From Lysobacterales bacterium (GTDB taxonomy: Bacteria; Pseudomonadota; Gammaproteobacteria; Xanthomonadales; SZUA-5): DNA of 64,000 nucleotides. Positions within the stretch are counted from its first letter, which is position 1; each line of letters begins with the position of its first letter. Below are positions 10,812 through 18,700 of the stretch, piece after piece. The notes beneath the pieces are model-generated. The model saw only the letters and a list, made by a program, of their open reading frames with translations. It searched no databases and was not told where the DNA came from. A program made the position numbers and the translations under genes. The DNA is taken from assembly GCA_022844135.1 (NCBI GenBank), contig JALHMG010000023.1:1-64000 (forward strand). Direction: 5' to 3'.

Positions 10812-11105
10812 TCAGACCAGTAACGAATCGTTCTCGAAGTCGGTTGCACGGAACTTGCCGAATTCCTTGATGTGGATTTCAACGGGTTCAATGATGCGGT
10901 AGAAACGCAAGCAATCGCTCGCGGGATCGATGATCGCCAACAAATCGCGCTCGAGACTCTCGTATTGCGCCTTGTCCAGACGACATTCGAACACGGACTT
11001 CTGGACGCGTTGACCCACGCGCTCGCAGCGTTTCGCGACATTCCGCAAGCGGCGACGACCTGCGGCCGATTCTGTCGAAACGTCATAGCAGACGATGATG
11101 AGCAT
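10812..11105 (-). CDS. cas2: CRISPR-associated endoribonuclease-fold protein Cas2
   Basis: 97 aa, the usual size. It begins [11 protein letters not shown], the first ferredoxin-fold strand with the conserved Asp of Cas2, followed by [24 protein letters not shown], typical of the type I-C subgroup. Cas2 dimerises and bridges two Cas1 dimers to make the spacer-integration complex. It is the last gene of the operon, 3 bp after cas1 and directly before the leader. Confidence 0.96.
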   Translation of the reverse strand: MLIIVCYDVSTESAAGRRRLRNVAKRCERVGQRVQKSVFECRLDKAQYESLERDLLAIIDPASDCLRFYRIIEPVEIHIKEFGKFRATDFENDSLLV

Positions 11106-11108
11106 GAG

Positions 11109-12155
11109 CTATCGATGCAGGTATGGCACGTAGTCTTGCAGCTCGCCGCGAATTCTTCGTGCCAGCAACCGTGCCTGGATTTGCGGCAACAGGCCGATCG
11201 GAACGTCAGCATCCAGCACAGGATGCCGAATGCTTTCGCGTTTACGTTCTTGATAGGCGGAAAGCACCAGCTTTCTGGCGTCGCCCAAGAGCTCCCACGC
11301 GCCGCCAGCGCTCGCATGCAAATCGCCGGGCTTGACCTGCCCGCGGTTGATGAGCTTCAGCGCGACGCGGTCGCCGAGCACGGCGCGAAACTCCTCGACA
11401 AGATCGAGGGCCAAGGCAGGTCGGCCTGGTCGCAGTGCGTGGAGGAAACCTACCTGGGGATCGAGGCCGACGCTTTCCAAGGCCGATCGGCAGTCGTGCG
11501 TGATCACCGCGTAAAGGTAAGACAACATGGCATTCATGGCATTTCGCGGCGGGCGCCGGCTGCGGCCGTCCAACGGGAACGTTGCCCGCAAATCGGGTCT
11601 GACAAAAAGCCCGAAGACGTTGAAGTAGGTCTTCGCTGCGTCGCCTTCGATGCCGCGAACTTCGTCAAGCTGTGTGGCGACTTTCAGCGATCTCAAGCTG
11701 GCATTCAGATGACGAGCGGCTGCCTCAATCGGAGCGCGGTCGGCTTGGGCGCTTGATTCCCGAAAGGCACGCATCAGAACGGTTCGCGCATTTCTGACTT
11801 TCCCAGCAACGAAGGATTTGGCGAGTGCTAGCGTGGTGGCTGAGTTATTCATTGCGGCGAACTGATCGCGCCGCAAATAAACGTTACCAGTCAGTGGGCC
11901 TTCGACTCGGGCCACGAATCGTCCGGAACGACTCAGTAGCGCGATGCCGATGCCACGCTCGGCACAACGCGCGATCAGCGCTGGCGTAACTAGGCCATCG
12001 CCGTGCACGACGATGCTTTGCAAGTGATGCAGCGGCACACGCAATTTGGTCTCTCGTTCGACGTCCACTCGAACGGTGTCGTTGTCCAGATGCAGCCAGC
12101 TCGGTTCGGCGAATACGTAGAGCGTATTGAGCAGCGTATACGACTGCGCGCTCAT
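11109..12155 (-). CDS. cas1: CRISPR adaptation integrase Cas1 (type I-C)
   Basis: 348 aa from MSAQSYTLLNTLYVFAEP. I chose this ATG because it overlaps the cas4 stop as ATGA (12152-12155) and gives the normal family length; the longer frame upstream is cas4 read in another frame. It shows the N-terminal beta-strand domain (LHLDNDTVRV) and the helical catalytic domain with the conserved Glu in VRGIEGDAAKTYF, His in GFLHALRPGRP and Asp in ALDLVEEFR. Cas1 performs the cleavage and strand transfer that insert new spacers at the leader end. Confidence 0.96.
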   Translation of the reverse strand: MSAQSYTLLNTLYVFAEPSWLHLDNDTVRVDVERETKLRVPLHHLQSIVVHGDGLVTPALIARCAERGIGIALLSRSGRFVARVEGPLTGNVYLRRDQFAAMNNSATTLALAKSFVAGKVRNARTVLMRAFRESSAQADRAPIEAAARHLNASLRSLKVATQLDEVRGIEGDAAKTYFNVFGLFVRPDLRATFPLDGRSRRPPRNAMNAMLSYLYAVITHDCRSALESVGLDPQVGFLHALRPGRPALALDLVEEFRAVLGDRVALKLINRGQVKPGDLHASAGGAWELLGDARKLVLSAYQERKRESIRHPVLDADVPIGLLPQIQARLLARRIRGELQDYVPYLHR

Positions 12156-12763
12156 GCCGAGTCCTCGAACAAGTCGCCGGCCGCTGCGGCGCTGGCCCGC
12201 GCAATTGCATCGAGATCGGGCTGGCAGAGTTCGACCAGCGAACAGGCGCGGCAACGGGCGTCGTTTGCGGGTGCCGGGAGACGATCGTCGCTGAGCAGCT
12301 TTCTCGTCTCCTGGATTGCATTGCGGGTGAGTTCGCGCAGCGCGGCATCGATGGTTACGACGCGGCGGCGACGGCTGGTGGCGTGGTAAACCGCGCCCTC
12401 TGGCACGCTGCGGCTCAGCATTTCTTCCAGGCACAGTGCCTGGGCACACAACTGAATATCGTCGTGGTTTTTCTTACGCCGCGGCCCATGTTTGTACTCC
12501 ACCGGATACGGCGTGCCGTCGGGCAGGAACTCGACTACATCGGCCTTGCCGATCAATCCGAAGCGCTCGCTCCAAAGCGGCATCGCGCGTTCGACACGCC
12601 TCCCTGGCAGCGTCTCGATCTCCGGAACATTGACGCGGCTGTGTACCGTCTGGCCCCGCAGCGTGTGCACGTTCTCGGCAAACTGCTGCTCAATGTGGAT
12701 CAGCGCGCACTGGCGCGGGCAGTAGCTCCAATGCTGCAAGGCCGAGATCGGCAGTTCGTCCAC
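12152..12763 (-). CDS. cas4: CRISPR-associated exonuclease Cas4
   Basis: About 203 aa if started at the GTG at 12763 (VDELPISALQHWSYCPRQC), 4 bp after the cas7 stop; an ATG at 12847 would overlap cas7 by 80 bp and add residues that do not look like Cas4. It has the N-terminal cysteine (SYCPRQCAL), the RecB nuclease motif (GKADVVEFL and PVEYKHGPR) and the C-terminal iron-sulphur cysteines (CRACSLVELC). In type I-C systems Cas4 works with Cas1-Cas2 to trim prespacers and fix PAM orientation. Confidence 0.93.
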   Translation of the reverse strand: MDELPISALQHWSYCPRQCALIHIEQQFAENVHTLRGQTVHSRVNVPEIETLPGRRVERAMPLWSERFGLIGKADVVEFLPDGTPYPVEYKHGPRRKKNHDDIQLCAQALCLEEMLSRSVPEGAVYHATSRRRRVVTIDAALRELTRNAIQETRKLLSDDRLPAPANDARCRACSLVELCQPDLDAIARASAAAAGDLFEDSA

Positions 12764-12767
12764 CGAG

Positions 12768-13694
12768 TCATCCCACGAGCCGATGTAGCCTGATGCCTGC
12801 GGGCAGATCGCTTTCCCGAACGTTGACGACATAGTCGGAAAAAGCACGCGGCGACGAGCCCGGTTCGCGCAGCGTTGCCGTCACACGATCGAACAGCTCA
12901 TGCGCTGGTGCGCTGCCCAGCGCCGATCCGTGCTCAAAAACGTAAAGGCCGCGCGTGCTCATCAAGCCGCGCGCAGCCGAGCGGTCATGCTCGAACATCA
13001 GCGCCAGCGCCTGCCAGACCAAACTGAGATCGTCTTGCGAAAATCCAGTTTGCTTGGCGAGGTGCGCTGAGACGAATCCGTGTGCGCGATAGAGGCCGTA
13101 GGGCACCGTGAACTTGCGGCCCATCGTGCGGTTGTCGCCCTGCTGCTTTTCGGCCTCCGCCTCTGTCGCCACAGCCATGCGAGTGATCGCGTGTTCTGCG
13201 GACACAATAGGATCAAGTGAGCGAGAAAAGGTCAGTTGCACTGGACCACGTACTTGGCCGCAGTTGACGCCGATCGACATCACCGCACCAAATGTGCGGA
13301 CGTCGAAGAAGTTCTTGCACATCCAGTCGCGCGCTTTGTCTACGTCGTTGCCGGATCCTTTGCGCTTTTCCTTCTTTGGTTTTTTGGCTGGCGTCTCATC
13401 GCTATCTTCAGCCGCTTCAACCTTGTTGAGCCCCAGCGCTTCGTATGCACGCTCATTCTGGTGATTGAGTACGGCCTTTTCCTGCACATAAATCTCAAGC
13501 CCGGACCGCGGCTGCGCTGCGTTGGACATGGTCACGAAGTTGCGGACTTTGCGCTTCAAGCAGACATCGGTTACCAATCCGTGGCCGGTTTCAGGATCGA
13601 GGCGCGGCAGGTTTCCGGCGTCTGGATCACCGTTGGGATTGCCATCCTTGACATCGAACAACAGCACAAAATCGTATCGACTCTGGATCGTCAT
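12768..13694 (-). CDS. cas7: Cascade backbone subunit Cas7 (Csd2), type I-C
   Basis: 308 aa starting [28 protein letters not shown], the diagnostic Csd2 opening with the conserved NGDPD motif. Further features are [15 protein letters not shown] and [13 protein letters not shown]. Cas7 subunits polymerise along the crRNA spacer and form the spine of the surveillance complex. A lysine-rich insert near residues 100-115 ([10 protein letters not shown]) is probably a variable loop. It lies 6 bp downstream of cas8c, within the operon. Confidence 0.97.
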   Translation of the reverse strand: MTIQSRYDFVLLFDVKDGNPNGDPDAGNLPRLDPETGHGLVTDVCLKRKVRNFVTMSNAAQPRSGLEIYVQEKAVLNHQNERAYEALGLNKVEAAEDSDETPAKKPKKEKRKGSGNDVDKARDWMCKNFFDVRTFGAVMSIGVNCGQVRGPVQLTFSRSLDPIVSAEHAITRMAVATEAEAEKQQGDNRTMGRKFTVPYGLYRAHGFVSAHLAKQTGFSQDDLSLVWQALALMFEHDRSAARGLMSTRGLYVFEHGSALGSAPAHELFDRVTATLREPGSSPRAFSDYVVNVRESDLPAGIRLHRLVG

Positions 13695-13700
13695 GACTGC

Positions 13701-14069
13701 TCACTCCTTCGCTTTGAAATGCGACTGCTGTTGGTGGTAGTAACCGATGGCAAAAAGCCCCTGTTCTTGAAGCGGCAAGCGAAGCGGAAACGCTTCGATG
13801 CGATCCATGATTTCGCCCACTAGCTTGTTTGCCCAAGTCGAGGAATCGAGCTTGCCAAGGTGGTGGCGGCTGAGCCGGATCAGGATCGGGAATACCGTCG
13901 CAGGCGTGCTCGACGCGGAAGCGAAAAAGCGATCACGAATCGACGCGTTCAAGTTCCCTTGCGCGGCACCCTGGACTCGCTCCAACGCCGCAAACAAACG
14001 GCCCAAGTGATAAGCCGTTTCCGGCCTTTCTACATCGAGACTCACGGCAAGCTCCTTGCGGTTGGTCAT
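13701..14069 (-). CDS. cas11c: Candidate internally initiated Cas11c
   Basis: Type I-C systems are known to make a separate small subunit by internal translation start in cas8c. Here an in-frame ATG at 14069 (MTNRKELAVSLDVERPE) would yield a 122-aa protein, close to the size reported for Cas11c. No strong Shine-Dalgarno is visible before it, so the exact start is inferred. Cas11c would sit as a dimer on the belly of Cascade and stabilise the R-loop. Confidence 0.55.
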   Translation of the reverse strand: MTNRKELAVSLDVERPETAYHLGRLFAALERVQGAAQGNLNASIRDRFFASASSTPATVFPILIRLSRHHLGKLDSSTWANKLVGEIMDRIEAFPLRLPLQEQGLFAIGYYHQQQSHFKAKE

Positions 14070-15371
14070 TCGGTAATGTCGCGTCAGACAAGCCTTGATC
14101 AAGGCCGCGCGCGGATGAGGGATGGCCTGCTCGGCGCGCACGCGCCGGATGGCAGCGGACAGCAGTACGGCTGGATATTCGGCATCGCTCAGGATCGCCT
14201 GAGTGGTGGCGCCCGCCAGATTTGGCGGCACGCGATCCGACTTGCCCTGGATCGCAGTGCTTGCCAGTAGCAGCCAGAGCGGTAGGGCTTCTCGGTCGAA
14301 CGATGCCCGATCGATGTCGAGATCGCGAAAGTGCTGGACGATACGCTCGGCCATCTCGCCCACCGTGGCTTCCACCCAAAAGCGCACGCTGATCCGAGCG
14401 GCGTTGGGCGCCAGCCCGAGCACGTAAAAGGCTTGATCGGCGTCGTCGCCGACATATCGCCCTTGTTGGACAGCGGCGTACAGCTCGCGAACCGCATCGA
14501 TGCCGGCGTTGGGGCTGTCCGGTGGCGGCTCCGAGAAGAACAGCGGAAACTGTGTTTCGAGCGGCGTGGCGCGCGCCGACCAGTACACCATCGTGGCATC
14601 GCCGACGCGGGCGACGTTGCGCGAACCCGGCTTGAGCAAGGTGTTCAAAACCGTGCTGTATTGAAAGACAGCGGTTTCGCCGATGGGTGCGTTCTCGCCT
14701 TGCGACTTACCAAACGAGTTGAACGCGCTTAAGTTGAAGGACACCAAACTTGCGCCCGACGATTGGGCACCGCGCACGCCTTTGATCGAGGGATGAAGGC
14801 GTGCGATGCGATCCGATCGACCACTGATCGGGCAGAAACCTTGCACGCCATCCGGGTCTCTTCGCTCGTCGATCGCAGCGCGCACGCCTGGACGGTTGCA
14901 AACCAGCATGTCGGGCGAATCGTCGTCGATGCGAAACGCGACATTCGGATTATCGCCAACCACCAGCTCGCGGGCCGAAGTGACTGCATCGGCGTTCTCA
15001 AGGAACCACTTGAGAGCACTCACTCCGTCATCGTCGATCGCCAACGACGCGACGCGCTCCACGAAAGCGGCATGCTTACGCGCGGTCTTCTCGGGATCAC
15101 CTTCGCGCGGCATTGCGAGCGCGTATTCGGCTGTGTCCCATAGTAGATTGGGCACCACCTCAACGGTTCGCTTCTCCGATTGAGTGACCAGAAACGCTCG
15201 ACCTTTTTGCGCAACCGTACTGCGCGTGTCCTCAACTGAGAGCAGATTTCCCTGGCGATCCAGTACAACCACGAAAGGGATCGCCTTCCACTCAAAACCG
15301 AACGGCGCAAGATCGATCTCCGGATCGTTGAGTGCGCGTTCGTAGTAGCCCACCAACGCATTCAAGATCAT
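13701..15371 (-). CDS. cas8c: Cascade large subunit Cas8c (Csd1)
   Basis: 556 aa starting MILNALVGYYERALNDPE, the standard Csd1 N-terminus; family members are about 550-620 aa. It recognises the PAM (TTC in studied type I-C systems) and recruits Cas3. The start overlaps the cas5 stop (15368-15371, ATGA), so translation is probably coupled. The C-terminal 122 residues form the small-subunit-like helical bundle that type I-C genes also express separately as Cas11c. Confidence 0.96.
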   Translation of the reverse strand: MILNALVGYYERALNDPEIDLAPFGFEWKAIPFVVVLDRQGNLLSVEDTRSTVAQKGRAFLVTQSEKRTVEVVPNLLWDTAEYALAMPREGDPEKTARKHAAFVERVASLAIDDDGVSALKWFLENADAVTSARELVVGDNPNVAFRIDDDSPDMLVCNRPGVRAAIDERRDPDGVQGFCPISGRSDRIARLHPSIKGVRGAQSSGASLVSFNLSAFNSFGKSQGENAPIGETAVFQYSTVLNTLLKPGSRNVARVGDATMVYWSARATPLETQFPLFFSEPPPDSPNAGIDAVRELYAAVQQGRYVGDDADQAFYVLGLAPNAARISVRFWVEATVGEMAERIVQHFRDLDIDRASFDREALPLWLLLASTAIQGKSDRVPPNLAGATTQAILSDAEYPAVLLSAAIRRVRAEQAIPHPRAALIKACLTRHYRMTNRKELAVSLDVERPETAYHLGRLFAALERVQGAAQGNLNASIRDRFFASASSTPATVFPILIRLSRHHLGKLDSSTWANKLVGEIMDRIEAFPLRLPLQEQGLFAIGYYHQQQSHFKAKE

Positions 15372-16093
15372 CGCCGCACCTCCTCGCTATCCAAGCGCGG
15401 TACGTGGATCACGCCATCGTTCATTACCGCGCGGAACCAGCAGGGCTGCGGCTGCGCGTGGGGCGGCGGTCCGTAGTCCAGATCGAACAGCATGAAACCT
15501 AGATCACGCCGTCCTTCAAGGTCGGCCGGCACAGGGGCGCGCAACTCGGCAGGCTCAACAAGCCTGAAAGAACACGAGAATTCGCGCGTGCCAAGATAAG
15601 GTTGAGTGAAGCATTGGCCGCGACGCGCGCGGCGCTCGAACATGGCCGCATATTTGGCATCGGTTTCGGGCGCGGCGGACAAGTCTTCGTCCACATCCGA
15701 TGCGCCACGACGTGGCGTGATGCGCGCTTGGCGCAAGCGCTCAAAATGCGCGTGCAGACGATAACGCACATCGACCAACACGAGACTCGCGCGCTGCTGG
15801 CGATCCTCATCAGCATATAGCGCCAAATTGCCTTTGCCGGCCCTTTGCGTGGACAGCACCGAAGCGGTCGACAGAACGCTGCCGACTTCGTTGCGGCGAA
15901 TGGTTGTCCAGCGGATCGGGTTGAGCACCTCGATCTTATCCACATGCCACTGGATCGCGGGCTTCCACAGAATCGCCTCAAAAATCCCGCGCACGGCGCT
16001 GGGCGTTGGAACGTCGTAGCTGACCCTCTCGACCTTCATTTCGGGGCGAGTGAAGCAGGCGAACTCGCCCCAGACTTCGATGCAGAAGCTCAT
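15368..16093 (-). CDS. cas5: crRNA-processing Cascade subunit Cas5 (type I-C, Cas5d/c)
   Basis: 241 aa from MSFCIEVWGEFACFTRPEMKVERVSY, the usual type I-C Cas5 start; a TTG two codons upstream is less likely. In this subtype, which lacks Cas6, Cas5 cuts the repeat RNA and holds the 5' handle. Recognisable segments are DVPTPSAVRGIFEAILWKP, PIRWTTIRRNEVGSV and the glycine-rich GTREFSCSF region. The ATG overlaps the stop of the small membrane ORF upstream (ATGA, 16090-16093), and its own stop overlaps cas8c. Confidence 0.95.
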   Translation of the reverse strand: MSFCIEVWGEFACFTRPEMKVERVSYDVPTPSAVRGIFEAILWKPAIQWHVDKIEVLNPIRWTTIRRNEVGSVLSTASVLSTQRAGKGNLALYADEDRQQRASLVLVDVRYRLHAHFERLRQARITPRRGASDVDEDLSAAPETDAKYAAMFERRARRGQCFTQPYLGTREFSCSFRLVEPAELRAPVPADLEGRRDLGFMLFDLDYGPPPHAQPQPCWFRAVMNDGVIHVPRLDSEEVRR

Positions 16094-16269
16094 GACCAAC
16101 TCCAGGAGTAGTCAAAGACCGCCCATGAAACCAACACGATTAGCGCTACGATGGCGACAACGACAAGAGCAAATCTGAAAAACTTGACGACGAGCCGCAC
16201 CCTCTCGATCTCTGCTTCTTGGCAGAAAGCCATGAACCTGCAAAAAGCAAGTCGCCATTCTTTCGACAT
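16090..16269 (-). CDS. Small single-span membrane protein between cas3 and cas5 (59 aa)
   Basis: The frame starts MSKEWRLAFCRFMAFCQ and ends AVFDYSWSWS. An in-frame stop lies three codons upstream (16276-16278), so ATG 16269 is the longest Met start. AGGT lies 8 nt before it, a plausible ribosome binding site; a second Met at 16233 would give 47 aa. After a charged, partly amphipathic N-terminus comes a strong hydrophobic helix (FALVVVAIVALIVLVSWAVF, residues about 33-52). The stop overlaps the cas5 start as ATGA, the same coupling used elsewhere in this operon. I know no such subunit in type I-C operons. It could be a membrane anchor, a regulatory peptide or a toxin. Confidence 0.65.
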   Translation of the reverse strand: MSKEWRLAFCRFMAFCQEAEIERVRLVVKFFRFALVVVAIVALIVLVSWAVFDYSWSWS

Positions 16270-16287
16270 GTCGCACTACCTGACACC

Positions 16288-16316
16288 TTGTTGATCTCAT
16301 CGTACATTCCTATAAT
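16288..16316 (+). promoter_or_regulatory. Sigma-70-type promoter of the crRNA-like RNA
   Basis: TTGTTG (16288-16293) and a perfect TATAAT (16311-16316) are separated by exactly 17 bp and read on the plus strand, opposite to the cas operon. The predicted transcript start is near 16323, six bases before the degenerate repeat begins. This is the clearest -10 box I found in the cas region. Confidence 0.75.
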
Positions 16317-16327
16317 GGCAAATGCAA
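16307..16327 (+). promoter_or_regulatory. Self-target site with TTC PAM over the -10 box
   Basis: TTC at 16307-16309 is followed by CTATAATGGCAAATGCAA. The spacer-like segment of the downstream RNA (16355 onward) reads CTATAGTGGCAAACGCAA. Sixteen of 18 positions agree; the mismatches are positions 6 and 14, after which the match ends. TTC is the known type I-C PAM and position 6 is unpaired in type I R-loops. Cascade bound here would cover the -10 box and start site. Confidence 0.75.
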
Positions 16328-16405
16328 TGTCACCCTCTGGGTGTGGATTGAAATCTATAGTGGCAAACGCAACAGAACGGGAGGCTCAACCTCCCGTTTT
16401 GCTTT
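16323..16405 (+). ncRNA. CRISPR-repeat-like guide RNA (CreA/CreR-like candidate)
   Basis: The predicted RNA of about 80 nt has three parts. (1) A degenerate repeat at 16329-16354: GTCAC, a CACCC-TCT-GGGTG hairpin, then TGTGGATTGAAAT. It starts like the array repeat (GTCGC) and shares GGATTGAAA at the end, so the 11-nt handle TGGATTGAAAT is nearly canonical. (2) About 20 nt of spacer-like sequence from 16355 that partly matches the RNA's own promoter. (3) A terminator hairpin with a T-rich tail. In characterised type I systems such RNAs (CreA, CreR) load into Cascade and repress a promoter through a partial seed match. No toxin RNA fits between promoter and repeat, so autoregulation is the simplest reading. 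Confidence 0.7.
16376..16405 (+). terminator. Intrinsic terminator of the guide RNA, possibly bidirectional
   Basis: A perfect 9-bp stem AACGGGAGG-CTCAA-CCTCCCGTT (16376-16398) is followed by TTGCTTTT on the plus strand. It ends at the cas3 stop codon (16406). Read on the minus strand it directly follows cas3 and has a poorer T tract (TTCTGTTG), so it may also weaken read-through from cas3 into cas5. Confidence 0.8.
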
Positions 16406-18700
16406 TCAGACTTCCAGGAATTCCCCCGAGCTACCCATGGGTAACAACCCCAACATCGAGTCATAGCGAATCGGCAGACATGTCCAAATAGGCCCATCTT
16501 GAACCACGTCGCCCCCCGCAACCATGCGCTCGAATTCCTTCCGCCGCACGTTAACGGTGTAGCGTTGCAGCGCGCGATAGAGCCCGCGATTGCGTGGCTC
16601 GGCTTTGATCTTCTGAATGATCGGCAGCACAGGCGACGCATCCGAACTGCTGGGAACAAAGGACACAACAACCGCCTGCGTATCGTCGTCGATCAGATGG
16701 AACTGCTCGGCAACGGTGCGAAATGGGAATTCGAGCGCGTGCTCGTTGTTCTTCATCTGCTGGATGATTTTGCGTTCATCGAGGGAGTCGAACCGCGCGT
16801 AGTAGCGATCGAAGTAACTGACAAAATCCGTTGGACCAAGATCGCTTCCCGACCTATCCCGCAACACATCGAGCGTCGCATGCACCGCCTGCTTGATGTG
16901 ACCGATGAATTGGGGCGGGTTGAAGACCACAACTCTCCCTAGCTCAATTCGCCCCTCACGATTGCAACGCCCGGCCGCTTGAGCGATGGAGTCGAGTCCC
17001 GCCAGTGCGCGATAGACGACCGGGAAATCGACATCAACGCCTGCCTCAATCAGTTGCGTTGCGATCACGATCAGACCGTGCGATGCGGCATTCGTGCGCA
17101 CTTCGGTGAGTCGCGCCTTGATCCGATCGAGCACTTCTTTACGATGCTGGCCGCACATGGTCGCCGACAGGTGAAGCACTTCAGCACGATCTGTTCGTTG
17201 CTTGACCAGCGCATGCAAATTCGCCGCGTCGCCGCGCGTGTTGACAATGGCCAGAGCGCATCGCTCTTGCGAAATCTGGTCGGCGACCTCCGCCCATTCC
17301 CGGCGAGTTGTGATGGTTGACAGGCCCTCGAAGCGGACGCGTTTCAGCGAAGCGAACAAGTGATCGATCCGCGCACCATCGCCGGCGATCTCTGAGGCGT
17401 CGTCGATGCCGTCGAGCAGAAGCCGACCCGTCACCGAATGGCGTCGCGTGCGCAATTCCGGCTGCGTTGCCGTGCACAGCAGCACGCTAACGCCAAAGTT
17501 GCGCACCAGCACACGCAATGCCTGTGTGATTGGCGCCAGGAACGTCGGCGACAGGAGCTGTGCCTCATCGAGGACGATGACGCTGTTTGCGATGTTGTGC
17601 AGTTTCCGGCAGCGGCTGGTGCGCGCGGCGAACAGAGATTCGAATAACTGCACTGTTGTCGTGACGACCAGTAGCGTGTCCCAATTCTCCGCGGCCAACC
17701 GCGATTGCGCATCTTCGTCGCCCGGCGTGGTGTCCAGATTGCTGTGATGTTCCAGAACAACATCATTGCCCAGTTGCCCCAGGGCCTTTTTGAATTCCGA
17801 GGCGGTCTGCTCGATGATCGACGTGTAAGGGATCGCATAGATGACGCGGCGCTTGTTATGCGCAAGCGCGTGTTTCAGCGCGAAACTCAGCGACGACAGC
17901 GTTTTCCCGCCGCCGGTTGGGACCGTGAGAGTGAAGAATCCCGGCGGCTTCGCACTCGCCGCTCGGCACTCGCTCAAAACAGAGCGGCGCTGCCGATTGA
18001 CCTGCGTGTCGACAACGGAGTCGAATTTGCTGAGGTAGTTGTCGAGCGCTGCATCCACATCCAGAAGCGAGATGCTCGAGACGCGCTTGCTGGCCTTGTC
18101 GGCATCGAAGAACGCTTCGGTATCTAGGAAGTCAGCGTCCACGAGTGCCGAAAACAGCATTCTGATCCAATACGGAAGCGCCTCACCGCGCGCGAGTGAC
18201 GGAACGAGCGATTTGGGATCGATGTCGGGCTGCAATACGTCGGCCGGGATTGCCTCAGCCATTGCGTCGCGATACTCGTCTTGCGCACGCTTCGAAGCCA
18301 AGCGGTGCTTCAGGCAGCTTTCCGCCGAGTCACCGTCAGCGGGATGCCAGTCGGGCAGCCCGGTGTGATGCCCGGCGATCAGGTAAGCCAGCACCTTGCC
18401 TACACCCATCGTCGCAGGAGAGCCGAGCGCGTGCAGCGCTCCCGCATGCGAATGCGATAGGCGTTCGCCGTTGGTTTCGACGTGCGCGTTCTCGTCCGCC
18501 GTGATACCAAGACGGCCTTCCTGGAACTTCCGACGATACTTGCCCAAGTCGTGCCAGAGTCCAGCCAGATGACCCATTTGTGGCCCGAACGCAATGGCGA
18601 ACCGCCTGGCCAGTGCCGCCACGCCGTGGAGATGTTCGTCCAGCAGGTGCAGGCGACGATCGGCGCCTGTGCCCGAGCTGTGGGCGTAGTAGGCCTTCAT
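16406..18700 (-). CDS. cas3: CRISPR helicase-nuclease Cas3
   Basis: 764 aa, full length. The N-terminal HD nuclease domain has LAGLWHDLGKYRRKF (the HD pair), HSHAGALHAL and LIAGHHTGLPDW. The superfamily 2 helicase follows with Walker A TVPTGGGKT, AIPYTSIIEQTASEF, the DEAQ box in SVIVLDEAQLL, LLCTATQPELRT and motif VI region AQAAGRCNREGR. Recruited by Cas8c after target binding, it nicks and degrades DNA. It is first in the operon, starting at a clear ATG. The downstream genes are separated from it by the guide-RNA unit and may be transcribed separately. Confidence 0.97.
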   Translation of the reverse strand: MKAYYAHSSGTGADRRLHLLDEHLHGVAALARRFAIAFGPQMGHLAGLWHDLGKYRRKFQEGRLGITADENAHVETNGERLSHSHAGALHALGSPATMGVGKVLAYLIAGHHTGLPDWHPADGDSAESCLKHRLASKRAQDEYRDAMAEAIPADVLQPDIDPKSLVPSLARGEALPYWIRMLFSALVDADFLDTEAFFDADKASKRVSSISLLDVDAALDNYLSKFDSVVDTQVNRQRRSVLSECRAASAKPPGFFTLTVPTGGGKTLSSLSFALKHALAHNKRRVIYAIPYTSIIEQTASEFKKALGQLGNDVVLEHHSNLDTTPGDEDAQSRLAAENWDTLLVVTTTVQLFESLFAARTSRCRKLHNIANSVIVLDEAQLLSPTFLAPITQALRVLVRNFGVSVLLCTATQPELRTRRHSVTGRLLLDGIDDASEIAGDGARIDHLFASLKRVRFEGLSTITTRREWAEVADQISQERCALAIVNTRGDAANLHALVKQRTDRAEVLHLSATMCGQHRKEVLDRIKARLTEVRTNAASHGLIVIATQLIEAGVDVDFPVVYRALAGLDSIAQAAGRCNREGRIELGRVVVFNPPQFIGHIKQAVHATLDVLRDRSGSDLGPTDFVSYFDRYYARFDSLDERKIIQQMKNNEHALEFPFRTVAEQFHLIDDDTQAVVVSFVPSSSDASPVLPIIQKIKAEPRNRGLYRALQRYTVNVRRKEFERMVAGGDVVQDGPIWTCLPIRYDSMLGLLPMGSSGEFLEV

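Noticed and set aside
16146-16307. Alternative 53-codon minus-strand frame (MYDEINKVSGSATC..) overlapping the small membrane ORF
   Set aside because: Its second half is a Ser-rich out-of-frame reading of the hydrophobic helix codons, it has no spaced ribosome binding site, and it is not coupled to cas5.
16270-16405. Minus-strand promoter for cas5 (for example TTGCAT-17-TACGAT near 16300-16330)
   Set aside because: Only weakly like consensus; I could not support it from sequence, though one may exist.
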